From Neocallimastix lanati (nom. inval.) (Eukaryota; Neocallimastigomycota; Neocallimastigomycetes; Neocallimastigales; Neocallimastigaceae): 64,000 nt of DNA. The notes beneath the pieces were generated by a model, which did no database searches, had not been told where the DNA came from, and was given only the letters and a program-made list of their open reading frames with translations. Of the stretch, positions 1 to 15,729 are shown piece by piece. Position numbers and translations under genes: made by a program. The stretch lies in NCBI GenBank assembly GCA_016946835.1, contig JACVTC010000028.1, forward strand, positions 1,055,001 to 1,119,000, given 5' to 3'. The number at the start of each line of letters is the position of its first letter. The stretch's first letter is position 1.

Positions 1-363
1 AGCTTCTTCTTCTGGTTTTTGTTCCTCTACTGGTTCTACTTTTTCTTCTGATGGTTTTTCTTCAGTTATTTTTTCTTCAGTTGTTTTTTCTTCATCATTA
101 ATTGTTTCATTTCCTTCAGTTTTTTCTTCAGTTTTTTCTTCAGCTTTATCATCATTATTTTCATCTTCTACTTTATTTTCATCTTCCTCAGAGGATTGCT
201 TATCTTCTTTTTCTCCATTACTTAATGCATTTAAATCTTGTTCTGTGTTTTCGCTTGAAACATTTTCTCCATTATTTTCAGTGGGTACATTTCTTTCATC
301 CATTTCAGGTGCAATGTTTGCTTGTTCTTGATTTACTTCCTCTGGAATAGCTTGCTCAGACAT
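1..363 (-). CDS. Acidic protein of unknown function, N-terminal part only
   Basis: An open frame starts at ATG 363-361 and runs off the left edge without a stop (121 codons seen). The protein begins MSEQAIPEEVNQEQ and is dominated by Glu, Asp, Asn and Lys, with short degenerate repeats of the type EEKTEEK/TEEKITEEK towards the cut edge. No signal peptide, membrane segment or recognisable domain is visible. AT-rich non-coding sequence with poly-T runs lies directly upstream, which fits a 5' end here. The composition is that of an intrinsically disordered region; the function cannot be told from this part. The ORF is likely real because codon use resembles the neighbouring genes and the start is followed by uninterrupted coding of mixed composition. 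Confidence 0.65.
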   Translation of the reverse strand, partial: MSEQAIPEEVNQEQANIAPEMDERNVPTENNGENVSSENTEQDLNALSNGEKEDKQSSEEDENKVEDENNDDKAEEKTEEKTEGNETINDEEKTTEEKITEEKPSEEKVEPVEEQKPEEEA

Positions 364-1229
364 TTTTTTTTTATTTTATAATAAATAAAAATTTATTATA
401 AATAAAAATATAAAGTTTTTTTTATGATTCCTTGATATTCCAGTTGTTAATATTTTTATTTAAACTTTAATATTTATTTGAAATATAATCTAATATATCT
501 CTATTTTTTTTATTTTATATTTCTTTTAATTGAATTTTTTACTTATATTTCTTATTTTTATTTTTTATTTTTTATTTTTTATTTTTTTTATTTTTTTATT
601 TTTTTATTTTTTTATTTTTTTATTTTTTTATTTTTTTATTTTTTATTTTTTATTTTTTATTTTTTATTTTTTATTTTTTTTTTTTTTATTTTTTATTTTT
701 TTATTATTATTATTTTTTTTTTTTTTTTGTAAATAAAATTTTTTTTATTTCTAAAAATTATAAAATTTAATATTCACAAAAATTTAATAAAAAAAAAATT
801 AATTATTATTTGAAAAATTTTTTAAATAAAAAAAAATTATTTATTTATTAAAATTATATATAAATTTTATTTAATATTTTATAATATTTTTTATTATATA
901 TATATTATTGTCATCTTTTATTAATTTTTTTAATATATATATGTAAAATTATTAAATAATTAATTATGTTTTTATATTTCGGAGTTATATAAAAAAAAGT
1001 TAATAATTTATAGATTTATTATATGTTTTAATAAAAATAAATGAAAAATACATATCATGTGATTATATCAAGATACAATTATTATTTTAATAAACTTAAA
1101 AAATAATATATTATAATATATAATTTTTATAATTTAAAAGTTACAAAAAATTACCATATTATAATATATAATTATTTAGAAGTTAGTAAGTATAAATGAA
1201 TTTATATGAATGTGTATCATATTAATAAT
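364..1229. other. AT-rich intergenic stretch
   Basis: No coding region. It contains long T runs with spaced A (about 570-735), which create spurious Phe/Leu/Ile reading frames, and otherwise plain A+T-rich sequence. Confidence 0.7.
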
Positions 1230-4466
<3,237 letters not shown>

Positions 4467-4791
4467 TTTTTCCCCTTTATATATCTGATATAATTAAGAT
4501 TTATCTAATTATATTTTTTTTTAATATTGATACATAAAATTTCATAAAAAATAAATATTATCTTTTCTTATTATTAAATAATTTATTTAATTTATATATA
4601 TATTTTTTACAAATTTTTTTCTTTTTTATTTTATAATTATTATTATTATTATTTTATTTCTATCTAAATAATATTTATTAATTGATAATTAAATTTTATT
4701 TAAGGACTATACAATATTTTTTATGTTTTAATTATATTTATTTTTTTTTAAAAAATATAATTATTATAATTATTATATGTATATATATTTT

Positions 4792-4835
<44 letters not shown>

Positions 4836-6344
4836 TAAAATAAAATTTGGATATATATAGAATTTTAACTTTATTTTATTTTAAAAATAATGGATATTTA
4901 TATAAAACTTTTTTATCTTTATTTTTAAATTAATTTATATATAACATTTAAATTATGTATAAATATAATATATTATTATTTCATAAAATATGTTAATCCA
5001 CAAAGCAAATAGAAATGGATACACATACATTTCTATTTGCTTTGTGGATTAACATATTTTTTTTTATTCATGCACATTAATGACCTTTTAAAAAAGGCTA
5101 TTTAATACTATTTATCTAATTATATTTAGATAATATAATATATTTATTAAATTACAATTAATCAATAAATTGATATTTATAATTATTTATGTTTATAAAC
5201 TTTTAGTTAACTATATTAAAATATCTATTATTCTTTATTTTTTCTACAATGAAGAAAAGGACAATAGAAAAAAAAAATAATGTATATAATTCTATTATTT
5301 TTAATTCTAAAACCTGCTAAAATCATTCAAATGAATTTTATTCAAATAGAATAGCATTAAAATGTATTTATTTATTTATTTATTTATTTATTATTATTTT
5401 TTATTTTTATTTTTATTTTTTTTTCATTTTTAATTTCAATTATATGATATTTAGTATATAATATAAAATATAATATTTTAAATTTGTTATTTTTTTTTTA
5501 ATTTTGTTTTTTATTTCTTATTTTATTTATTTTTTATTCTTTATTTTTTTTTTGTTTTTGTTTTGAGTGTTCTTATTTATTATTTTTAAAGAAATTGATT
5601 TTATTATATATTATTTACTAATAATTTAATCTTATGAAATAATTCATTAGTAATTGAGAATAATTTTTTTATGAAAATATATATTAGAAAGTTATATTTA
5701 TAATATGAAAATATTTAACTTTTAAAATTTTTTTTATATTAAATTGATTGAATTTATAATTATTGTTACACAATGTAAATGTTTATTTTATTATAAAGTG
5801 TTAATGATTTATTTTTAGACCATAACTATTAATTTAAAAATTTAACGTTTTGATGTAATTAAATTTTTTGATTAATTATAAAGTTTGAAGTATTATAGTT
5901 TTTTAAATAATCTAATCGGTTTTTTTTTTTTTTTTTTAAATATATATATATATAGTATATATTATAAAAAATAAATTTTTAAAAAATAAAAATATGATTA
6001 AGAAATTCATTAAAGAATATTATAAAAAAAAAAAAAAATTAAAAAAAAAAAAATTCATAAAGAATTGAATATTTAAATAGATAATACATATTTAATTATA
6101 TATATTCGAAAAAAATTATTCTAATTTATATTTGAATTTATAATTTACTTTTTTTTTTTTTTCTTTTTTTATTATCTAATATTTTCCGATTGATTTGTCT
6201 TTTAAATATTCAAATTTTTTAATTAAATGATAAAAATAAAATCATAAAATATAGTAAAAAGAAGAATAATATATATATATATATTTATGAACTTTTAATA
6301 ATATAATGTTAATATCAATTATATAGATATATTTTTATTTCAAA
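4467..6344. other. Divergent intergenic region between WASP and DRC11
   Basis: About 1.9 kb of A+T-rich sequence between two divergently transcribed genes, so it should hold both promoters. It contains a long A run (4794-4832), T runs, a TTTA run near 5365-5390, and the perfect hairpin at 4985-5060 listed separately. No coding region seen. Confidence 0.7.
4985..5060. repeat. 33-bp perfect inverted repeat with 10-nt loop
   Basis: The left arm 4985-5017 and right arm 5028-5060 are exact reverse complements, with loop GATACACATA. The arms carry GC (CCACAAAGC) that is rare in the surrounding sequence. It would fold as a 33-bp hairpin in RNA or a cruciform in DNA. No terminal duplication or other copy is visible in this window. 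Confidence 0.9.
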
Positions 6345-9300
6345 ATGTCAAATGCGTACGTTGATATACAATTATTTAAATATAAGAAATGATATAATAA
6401 ATATAGTTTTAATTAACATAATTTAAATTTCTATTTTATATTAATATTAATATAAATAGAACATATATAAGGTATTGGAATGAGGTCAATGATGACCTAC
6501 AACATCAATTGGAGTATGAAAGCCCACAAGATCTTGCTTTAATGTCAAAAGATAAAGCAAGCTCATTTCAACATATAGCATCCATTTACATTAAATACAT
6601 TCAAATTTACAAAAAGATCGAGGTTTTTATATTAATAATATGTATATAATATTGAATTTAAAAAAAATTATTAAATAATAATGTTTACTATTAAAAAAAT
6701 AATAAAAAAAAAAAAAAAAAAAAGCAAACATACGATCAAATATTACAACCACAAAAACGAAGAGTTATTAGAGAAATTCTTTTAGCTGTTATGGGAAGAA
6801 TGCTCGAATCAAAACATGTAATTATTTATTGAATAATATTTATATTATTAAAATTATATAATTATATATATATGTCTAATTTTTTATATTTTTTTCATAA
6901 TCTATTTTGTATAATTTAAAAATATTTTGATTTAATAAATTTTAAAATTAATATATATATATTAATATCAATATTTCATTTACTAATGAATATTAAATAA
7001 TTTAAAATATTAATGAAACAAAAATTATATAAATATCAACATAAAAAAAGAAAATGGTTGAATTAGAAAACACAGACTTTTTCGTTTTGAGTGATATTTT
7101 ATTGGATTTAAAGCTTGTACCAGAAGATCTTATTATTCCTGTTCCGAAATTTTTTGTGGAAGAAAGGGAAAAACAGATAGATATTAATAAATCAGTCTTA
7201 GTATGTATAGAAAAAAGTAAAACATAAATTTATTTAAAAAAAATAAATATCATAATTTTTAATATTTAATTTATGTTAATTATATTAATAGGCAGCATGC
7301 AATGCTAAATCATTAGAAATCGATAAAAGTACACAATATTTTGTGGATATAGGGTTATCAGATGCAATAAAAATATTTCAAATTAATGAAAGAGGTAGAC
7401 AAGGGTATATAAGAGCAAAATATATGGATGACTTGAAGTAAATTATTATTTATATTATAATTACTACTATTTATATGAGAAAAAAATAATAAAATATTAT
7501 AAATAATAAAATAAATAATAATAATAAAATAAATAATAAAATAAAATAAATAATAAAATAAAATAAATAATAAAATAAAATAAATAATAAAATAAAATAA
7601 ATAATAAAATAAAATAAATAATAAAATAAAATAAATAATAAAATAAAATAAATAATAAAATAAAATAAATAATAAAATAAAATAAATAATAAAATAAAAT
7701 AAATAATAAAATAAAATAAATAATAAAATAAAATAAATAATAAAATAAAATAAATAATAAAATAAAATAAATAATAAAATAAAATAAATAATAAAATAAA
7801 ATAAATAATAAAATAAAATAAATAATAAAATAAAATAAATAATAAAATAAAATAAATAATAAAATAAAATAAATAATAAAATAAAATAAATAATAAAATA
7901 AAATAAATAATAAAATAAAATAAATAATAAAATAAAATAAATAATAAAATAAAATAAATAATAAAATAAATAATAATAATAAAATAAAATAAATAATAAA
8001 ATAAAATAAATAATAAATAAAATAAATAATAAAATAAAATAAATAATAAAATAAAATAAATAATAAAATAAAATAAATAATAAAATAAAATAAATAATAA
8101 AATAAAATAAATAATAAAATAAAATAAATAATAAAATAAAATAAATAATAAAATAAAATAAATAACTATAATAATTAAACTAATGTAATCAAAATTTAAT
8201 TCGTTAACTTGAATAAAAAAAAATATGACAAAGAAAACAAGCTAAACATGAACAAGATATGGAGAATAATGTTGATGAAATGGATGTTGGAGATGCTGCA
8301 TTGAAAATTCAAAAAATGTACATATATATAAATATTGATTTAATTATTATTACATATATAATAAGTGCTGAAAAATGATTAACAGATTAAAATTTTAATA
8401 TGATATTAATAAAATAGATATAAAGGTTTTTTGGAAAGAAATAATTATTACGATATAAAAAAAAAAGATCATCAATTTTTATGTAAGAAATATTTCTAAA
8501 AATAATTCAAAAAAGCTAAATTAAACTTATACAATTAACAAAGTATTATATATATATAAATGCATTAATAATATAACATATAATATATATATTAATTTTT
8601 ATTATTAAGCAATGTGGGTTCCCCCTATTAAGCAACCAGAAGAAGATCCAATAGCAAAGGATTTAAAAAATCGCGAGAGAAGAAAAATACTCCAAAAGCA
8701 ATATGAAGAAAATTATCAACAAGCATTAATTGATATTAAAGAAAAGTAAATAAAAAAAATTAAATTGTTGTTATGTATTAGTTTTTTATGTAATTATTTT
8801 ATATAAAAATATAAAATATAAAATATTATATATTAATAAAATCATAAACCTTAAAATAATTCATATAGAATTAGAAAAGTTGAAGGATCTGATATGAAAG
8901 AAACTTTACAAGATAATTTCCGTCAATGGTATATGGAATATAAAAAAGTATTTGGAAAATATCCTTTTTTCAAACAAATAATAAAATTGAAATATATAAA
9001 AAATATCTCAATTTATAATATAAACAAATTATTATTTGTTTAATAATCTTTAACTGATATTTGTAATAAAATTTTATTATTATAAAACTGTTTTAATATT
9101 GTTATTATATTATTATTGTTATATATATATGTTTTTTTTTTATTTATTTATTTATTAAATATCCACATTTCCAGAATTTCCTCCAGATAAAACTTGGCAG
9201 GACCCTGAATATAGATTTAATGAACCAATTATAGTTCCTGAAACTGAAAATCCGACTGAAGACGATAAAGGAAAGAAAGGTACCGGAAAGGGTTCAAAAA

Positions 9301-11978
9301 AGAAGGAAAAAGGTGATGGAGAAGAAAGCGAAAAGAAAGAGAGTCCAACTACTTCAACAATAGATATTAAAAAAAGTGAAGCTTCTATAGATAAAGGAAC
9401 AGATTCAGAAAGTGTACAGGATGCGTCAAAAAAAGCAGCTGCTGGTAAAAAAGCCAAAAAAGGAAAAGAAGTATGCTAATATTATATTAAATTATAATAT
9501 TAAATTAAAAATTTTAATATAATTTTAAAAAAAAAATAACAATTTTAATTGTTAATAAATTTGTATATAACTATTAAAAAATAGGAAGAAGTTGATCCTG
9601 AAGAATTCAAAACTGATAAAAATTCAAAATATATACCATTAATAAAAGAAGGGTGAGAATCTTATATATTTATATATATAATTTATAAAAATATGAAAAA
9701 TAATGAGTATTAAAAAATATATTGTAATTATTATTAATGAATTATTAATAAAATTTTTTAATTGAATATATTTGATAAATTAGTTGTAATATATATGAAA
9801 GAGATTGGAAATATAAGAATGAAAAAGATAATTTTGCACAAAAACATGATAGTGAAATTATTAAAAATGACAAAAGAAAAGAAGTTGAATCAGAAGTAAA
9901 TATTAATAATATTCATTACATTGATAAATTGATATAATAAAAATATTTATTATAAAAATATATATTTTATACATTATTATAAATATATATATTTTATTTG
10001 GATTATTAATTATTATTATAAAATATTATAGATTAAAGTAAGAGTTGTTGAAATATTAAAAGAGGAATTAAAGAATTTAAAGCTTGCATTAGAAAGTGGT
10101 AAAGGAAAGAAAAAGAAGGGAAAAAAAGGTAAATATATAAAGAAATATTTCACGTTAACAAATTAAAAATTAAGATTTTTATATAAAAATTATAAATTTG
10201 AAATATTTAGGAAAAAGTGGTAAAAAGGGTAAAAAGGGAAAGGTATATTATTCAAAATAAAAATGAATATCTTATTTTTTTTGGATATATATAAAAAGAT
10301 AGATTATTCTTTTTTATCTAAATAATATTTATATTATAATTGAATACTACCTTCAATATTCATCATTATAATTTAATTAATTATTATATATATATATTAC
10401 ATCTGTAGAAAGGAAAAAAGAAAGAAAAGGATTTAACAGCAGGAAGAACTATTGAATCCTTATATGAAGAACTTGCTCAAGCTGGAATTATTCAATCAGT
10501 AAATAATATATATTTTTTTAAAAAATGATATATAATTTTGATTTAATTACTTCCATTTAGTTTATATAAATTAATTCTATATTTTATGAATAATACTCTT
10601 ATAAAAACTAAAAAATAAAAAGCCTGTTGAATTGCATTTAAAAGATTTTGTATGTGACTATAACATATTAGATAACTCAACAGATAAAAAAATAGTAGAA
10701 CCATCTCTACTGGATTTACATCAAGTAAAAAATATTATTCTTTCATATTAAAACAAAAATTTTAATTAAATTTTTATATTATTAACGTATATTTTTTTTT
10801 AAAAAAAATAATAAATAAAAAGGTATTGACAGAATACTGTATTTTACCACTTGGATTTGATTCAGTTAGTGATGCAATTCCGAAAATAAATTCAGTATTA
10901 CTTTTTGGACCTAAAGGTGTTGGTAAAAATGCTTATGTTAATGCAATTGCAACAGAAACAGGCGCTACTCTTTTCAATTTATCACCAAGAAATACTATGG
11001 GACAATATCCAGGAAAAGCAGGTGTAACAAAAATGTTGCATATGGTATTTAAGGTTGCCGAAGCCTATGCACCATCAGTCATATGTATTAATGAAGCAGA
11101 AATGGTATTTGCAAAAAAAGTACCAAAAGATAATCCATCAGAACCAAAAAGAATCAAGAAAGGATTAATTAAATATGTTAAAAAATTAAAAGGAAAAGTT
11201 TTACTTATAGGAACTTCACATAAACCATGGGATATCCTTTTTATATATTAATTAATAATTTTTATTTTTTATAACTATATATATATATTTCATCATGGTT
11301 ATTTTCTTTAATTAATTATATATACATTGTGATACGAAAGGTTTACTTTCAATTTTCAAAAAAAGTATTATGATACCAAAACCTGATTATAATACAAGAT
11401 ATTTACTATGGAAGCATTATATAAAATATTATGGAGGAGAATGGAGTTCATTTAAGCATGTAAATTTAAGTTTAATTACAAAATTAACGGATAAATTCCC
11501 AGCAGGTGCAATTAAAGCATTATGTGAAAGAGTTATAACTGAAAAAAGAATATCAACTGTAAATAAATAATATATATAATAATTATAATAATTAATATAA
11601 TAAAAATAATTAAACAACAATAATAATAATAAATATAATAGAATACAAAACCATTAAATACCCAAGAATTTATCATGCAAATAGCTGAAATGATACCAAT
11701 AAATAAAGATGAGGATAAACAATATATTGTAATATATTTTTTTATAATCTAATAATGATATACATATATATATATATATATTAAAGTTTTAATTAATAAT
11801 TTAAATTACATTTATAAATATTTTTTTCATAAAATAATAAAAAAAGTCTTTCTTTGAAAAACTACCACTTCAAAAGAAAAGAATTGCATCATTTACAGAA
11901 GGTGATGAAGATCCTAAAAATAAAAAGAAAGATTCCAAAGGTGGAAAGAATGATGCTAAAAAAGGAAAAAAGAAATAA
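6345..11978 (+). CDS. IQCA1/DRC11: DRC11/IQCA1-like dynein regulatory complex subunit (863 aa, 20 exons)
   Basis: A subunit of the nexin-dynein regulatory complex linking doublet microtubules in motile flagella. Exons: 6345-6355, 6472-6622, 6725-6817, 7051-7200, 7292-7437, 8234-8317, 8418-8482, 8610-8745, 8869-8958, 9167-9470, 9585-9652, 9784-9895, 10032-10128, 10211-10242, 10409-10498, 10623-10724, 10823-11231, 11326-11558, 11642-11728, 11847-11978; total 2592 nt, every junction in phase. Visible parts: N-terminal helical region (QKRRVIREILLAVMGRMLE), an IQ-like motif near 207-225 (KIQKIYKGFLERN), Lys-rich linkers, an AAA module from about 578 and a Lys-rich tail. Walker A is GPKGVGKN (606-613; Asn where Thr/Ser is usual) and the Walker B-like strand is ICINEAE (Asn for Asp at 667), so ATP hydrolysis is doubtful. 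Introns 9 and 17 have AT-AC ends. Length is close to the animal protein, about 820 aa as I recall it. The gene implies flagellate zoospores. Confidence 0.93.
7500..8166 (+). repeat. 17-bp minisatellite in intron 5 of DRC11
   Basis: About 39 head-to-tail copies of the 17-bp unit AAAATAAAATAAATAAT, with small length variants around 7965-8035. It lies wholly within the 796-nt intron 7438-8233. The array is A/T only and strand-asymmetric: the plus strand is purine-rich A4T/A3T, so the transcript would carry A-rich repeats. Confidence 0.9.
8959..9166 (+). other. AT-AC (U12-type) intron 9 of DRC11
   Basis: The donor reads GGAAA|ATATCCTTTTTT, matching the U12-class 5' splice-site consensus ATATCCTT at all eight positions. 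The acceptor reads TATCCAC|ATTTCCAG. Joining them gives G-K-F-P-E-F-P-P-D-K, which restores the frame and a GKFP/GKYP motif I expect in DRC11. The unspliced frame hits TAA. The nearest downstream GT is in the wrong phase for the nearby AG acceptors. The branch-site candidate TTATTAAAT about 10 nt upstream is weak. Confidence 0.82.
11232..11325 (+). other. AT-AC (U12-type) intron 17 of DRC11
   Basis: The donor reads CCATGGG|ATATCCTTTTT, again an exact ATATCCTT. The acceptor is ATATAC|ATTGTGATACG. Between them, TTTTCTTTAAT at 11302-11312 matches the U12 branch-site consensus TTTTCCTTAAY with one change, 14 nt from the 3' end. Joining gives PWDCDTKGLLSIF in frame, with the spacing I recall for animal DRC11. 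There is no GT from well before 11231 to about 11296, so a GT-AG intron cannot be placed before the in-frame TAA at 11249. Confidence 0.86.
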
Positions 11979-12268
11979 TATAAACATAATAATAAAAAAT
12001 TTTAGCCTCAATTGAAATAAAAAATCTCTAATCATTTTTTTCACAAATATAAAAATATAAATAACTATATTCATTTTTATAACTGGAAAAAAAATAAAGA
12101 TACAAACTATTCATGTTCAACGATTTTATTTTTTGAAATTAATAATTTCAAAAGAAAATTACAAATACAAATATACTATGGACAATTTCTTATATCCTAT
12201 ATGTATACATTGTTTACTATATCTTATATTTTATTTAATATCTTTATTTTATATTATTTAGCTTTTTT

Positions 12269-12309
<41 letters not shown>

Positions 12310-12956
12310 CTTTTTGCTTATAATAATTTTTAATCTTTCAATTTTATTAAAATTTAATCAAATGTATTTAATATTTTAATTATATAAAAATAATTTTATT
12401 AAGTAATAATAATAAAAAAATAAGAAATTTTTTAAATTTGATATATCAATAAAAATAATGAGTTAATAAATTTTTTAAATAGTTTATATTTTTATTTATA
12501 TTTTATGAAAATATGCTTTAATATAACAATTTAATGAAATTCAAATTCATAATATTTATACATTTTTAATTAAAAATTATTATTATCACATATTACTAAA
12601 AGGAATTATTTTTATATTTTATATTTATTCATTTAATTATTTTTATTTAATTATTTTTTAATTATTTAATTTCTCCTAATGAATTCTGAGTCTAATATTC
12701 TTTATATAGTTAGCTTAGAAGATTACTATACAAACTTAGCAGTTACTTCTTAATTACTCAAAGTAATAAACCTTCATAACCATAAGAGAAAATACCAAAC
12801 CCATATGGCAAAGAAAAATCTCTATTACTAATATAAACAGTAATAGTCATTCTCCACATAACGAATTTATAGAAAATGAATCTTCTAATAATATTTCTCT
12901 TGGTTTGAGGATTAGTTTAGTAGTCCACTATCAACTTTACATATGATCTTCTTTGT

Positions 12957-12990
<34 letters not shown>

Positions 12991-13863
12991 TTTTATTAAA
13001 TTTCTTCGGTAGAAATGATTTCAATTCATATCATTATGTCAATAATTAACTTCAAAATTTAATAATATATTCAATGTTACATTAACTTTTTTTCTATTAT
13101 TAATTTTTATTTTTAATAATTTAATTTTTTTCATACATTATTATATTTCAGTATAGTTTAATGTACTATTCAATTATAATATTATAACAAAAATAAAAAC
13201 AATGTTAATATAAATTATCATTATTAATAACAATTTTATAATTTATATGTAATTAATGTATATCTATCTCATTAAATATACACAAATAAATAAATAATCA
13301 GTAAAAATATATAAAATATTTCGTTCATTAACAATAATATGAAATTATTTAATAACCAAAAAAGATAAAAAAATTAATTAGTACAGATTATGTGAAAAAA
13401 AGAAAAATATTATTATACAATTTAGATTTTATATAATAATATTTTTATAATTGCTCAAATAAATTAATATAATAAAAAATTTAGTATAAATTTTTTTTTT
13501 TGAAAAATATAATTTTTTTTATTCTTTTGATAAAAGAAAATTTATATACATATTATTTATATAATTTATGGTATGAAAGATAAATTGAAAATAGTATTTC
13601 TTATAGTAATTATTTAATTTTATTATAAATAGTTAAGAAAGTAATTATTAACATATTTACATATATTTTTTTAATAAATTTATAATTATGTAAATATTGC
13701 AATTAAATTTCAATCTTTTTTCTTTTTTTTTTTTTTTTTTTTCTCCAGTATTAGCATAGAAAACACTAAATACCTAGTTATAATTAAGACTTTAATTAAT
13801 ATATTGAAGATATTTCATTTAAATTCTATTTAATAATTTTTATTCACTAATTAAATATACATT
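11979..13863. other. Intergenic region between DRC11 and ERH
   Basis: A+T-rich, no gene. It contains a TTA microsatellite (about 12264-12307), T runs (12958-12986 and 13722-13741) and one less AT-rich block at 12680-12990 that looks like an inserted element (listed separately). Confidence 0.65.
12676..12990 (+). mobile_element. Possible T-tailed short retroposon
   Basis: A block of about 300 bp with clearly higher GC than its flanks ends in about 28 T residues (12958-12986). It is flanked by an imperfect repeat of about 15 bp: TTATTTAATTTCTCC on the left and TTATTAAATTTCTTC on the right. No coding frame or clear A/B box seen. The arrangement resembles the T-tailed SINE at 41496-41829, but I see no sequence identity between them. 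Confidence 0.35.
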
Positions 13864-14627
13864 ATGGTAACTACTAAAATTTAAGAAAAAAAAAAAATAA
13901 AAATTTTAATACTATGAACTATTACATCAAAAAAATTGTTAATCCATTTGTTGTTTTCTTTTTATTATAATTTATATATATATTATTGTATATAAAAATA
14001 CTAAAATTTTTATAATAATTTGATAAAAGACACAACATACTATTATATTAATTCAAAGAAAGAAAGCAAGAAATTCACGTACTTATATGGATTTTAACAC
14101 TGTAGCACTTGCAATTGAAGGTAATTAAAGATTATTTTTGATATCATCAAATAATTATTATATAAAAATATACATATAGGAATCTTAATATTAATCAAAA
14201 ATAAATAAAATAAAATGAATATATATATATATTCAATGAAAAGAACTTATTCGTTTATATGAAGGATATTTACAAGAACAAAATCCAAATGCTAGAAATA
14301 TCAATTACGATATATCGGATTTAAATGAATATATTGATCATTTTGAAGATATTGGTTGTTTAGTGTAAATATTCAAACTATTTTACATTTATAATTTGAA
14401 ACTATCTAAAAAAGGAAATATATAATTCATATTTAAATAATTTATTATTTCTAATAATATTTTTGTATAATAAATATTTAATATTTAATATATAAATATC
14501 ATATAAATATCAATTCTTGTTATAAAAAAAAAGTTATGAACCAAGCGTTCAAGCTTATATACCACATGATCGCGATTGGATTAAATCTCGTATATTTAAT
14601 CATTTAAAGAAACTTAGTAGACGTTAA
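13864..14627 (+). CDS. ERH: Enhancer of rudimentary homolog (ERH), 102 aa, 4 exons
   Basis: A small conserved nuclear protein acting as a dimeric partner in mRNA processing and decay complexes. Exons: 13864-13866, 14030-14120, 14244-14364, 14534-14627; total 309 nt, in phase. The product starts M-T-Q-H-T-I-I-L-I-Q and continues with SRTYMDF, ELIRLYEGYL, NINYDISDLNEYID, GCLVYEPS and DRDWIKSRIFNHL. These follow animal ERH (HTILLVQ, GRTY, YDISQLFDFID, CLVY, KDWIK) along the whole length; animal ERH is about 104 aa. Exons 2-4 are firm. The first exon is inferred to be the ATG alone, followed by GTAACT. Another ATG-GT (ATGGTATGA, near 13570) would give the same protein. Confidence 0.9.
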
Positions 14628-14664
14628 TTTTAAAATAAAAGAATTAAAAATAAAATAAAATAAA

Positions 14665-14699
<35 letters not shown>

Positions 14700-15143
14700 C
14701 AATTTCAAATATTAATTGAATTTTTTTATAAATTAGTATAAAATAAAATAAATATAATTAAATATAATTAAATATTTATATTTGTATTCCAATATTTTTT
14801 TATCCATAAATATAAATAAAAAAAAAAAAAAAGAATAATTCAAGAAAAAAGAAAGCGTCATTTCCTCATTAATATAATATATATATATATATTTTTTTTT
14901 TAAAAAAAAAATTACATATTATTTATTTTATATAAAAATAAAAAGTAAAATAATAATAAAAAGACTTTATTTTTATAATATCTGTAATATTCTATATTGA
15001 AACAAATTAGTAGTAATAATTAATATTGTTTTAGGGTGATATTATTTTCTTTTATATTTTTTTATCTTATAATTATTGGTCCTATTAAAATATTAAAATT
15101 ACTTATATTATTTTCAAATTTGAAAATATTAAATACCATAATT
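14628..15143. other. Intergenic, A-rich
   Basis: No gene. Contains an A run of more than 30 nt (about 14666-14697) just after the ERH stop, further A and T runs, and the left copy of the SINE target duplication at 15132-15143. Confidence 0.65.
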
Positions 15144-15698
15144 CGAACCAGGTTCTATTCTGGTTGTTAGTCTGTGAGTTAGCGTATATAAGGCTCCTGG
15201 TTCGATCCCGCCCAATGACCATTTTCCAAGTTTTCCTCACAAGAGGTATTTACGGAATATGGTGGTTAGGTAAATATTTCCCCTTTTAAATATCCTAAAT
15301 AATATAGATAAGACACCAGCTTAACTGTGGGCCTGAGAGGGTTGCGAAAGTACTGTCATTTAATGTATTTATAAGGGAATTATTAACATTTGGGTACATG
15401 ATTTCATGTGTCAATGTAGATATATTCTACTAAATTGCAATCTTTCTGACGTTTATGCATTTGCCAAGGGAGCTAGTACGTATCTCCATGGTTAACTTAT
15501 ATTGGCCTCGCTTCAAGGGGAAGTTAGGAACTGGAGAAGCATTCCGAGAATAAGCGTACTAGAAAATACTCTGCAATAATATGTATGCCAGAGCGCCAAT
15601 GCTAAATACTCAGTAAGGTTGTCCAACTGACATTTCTGCCTATATGGAAGTGTTGTGACTACCTCAATGTTCCCACATAGGATGGTACATACTGGAAA

Positions 15699-15729
<31 letters not shown>

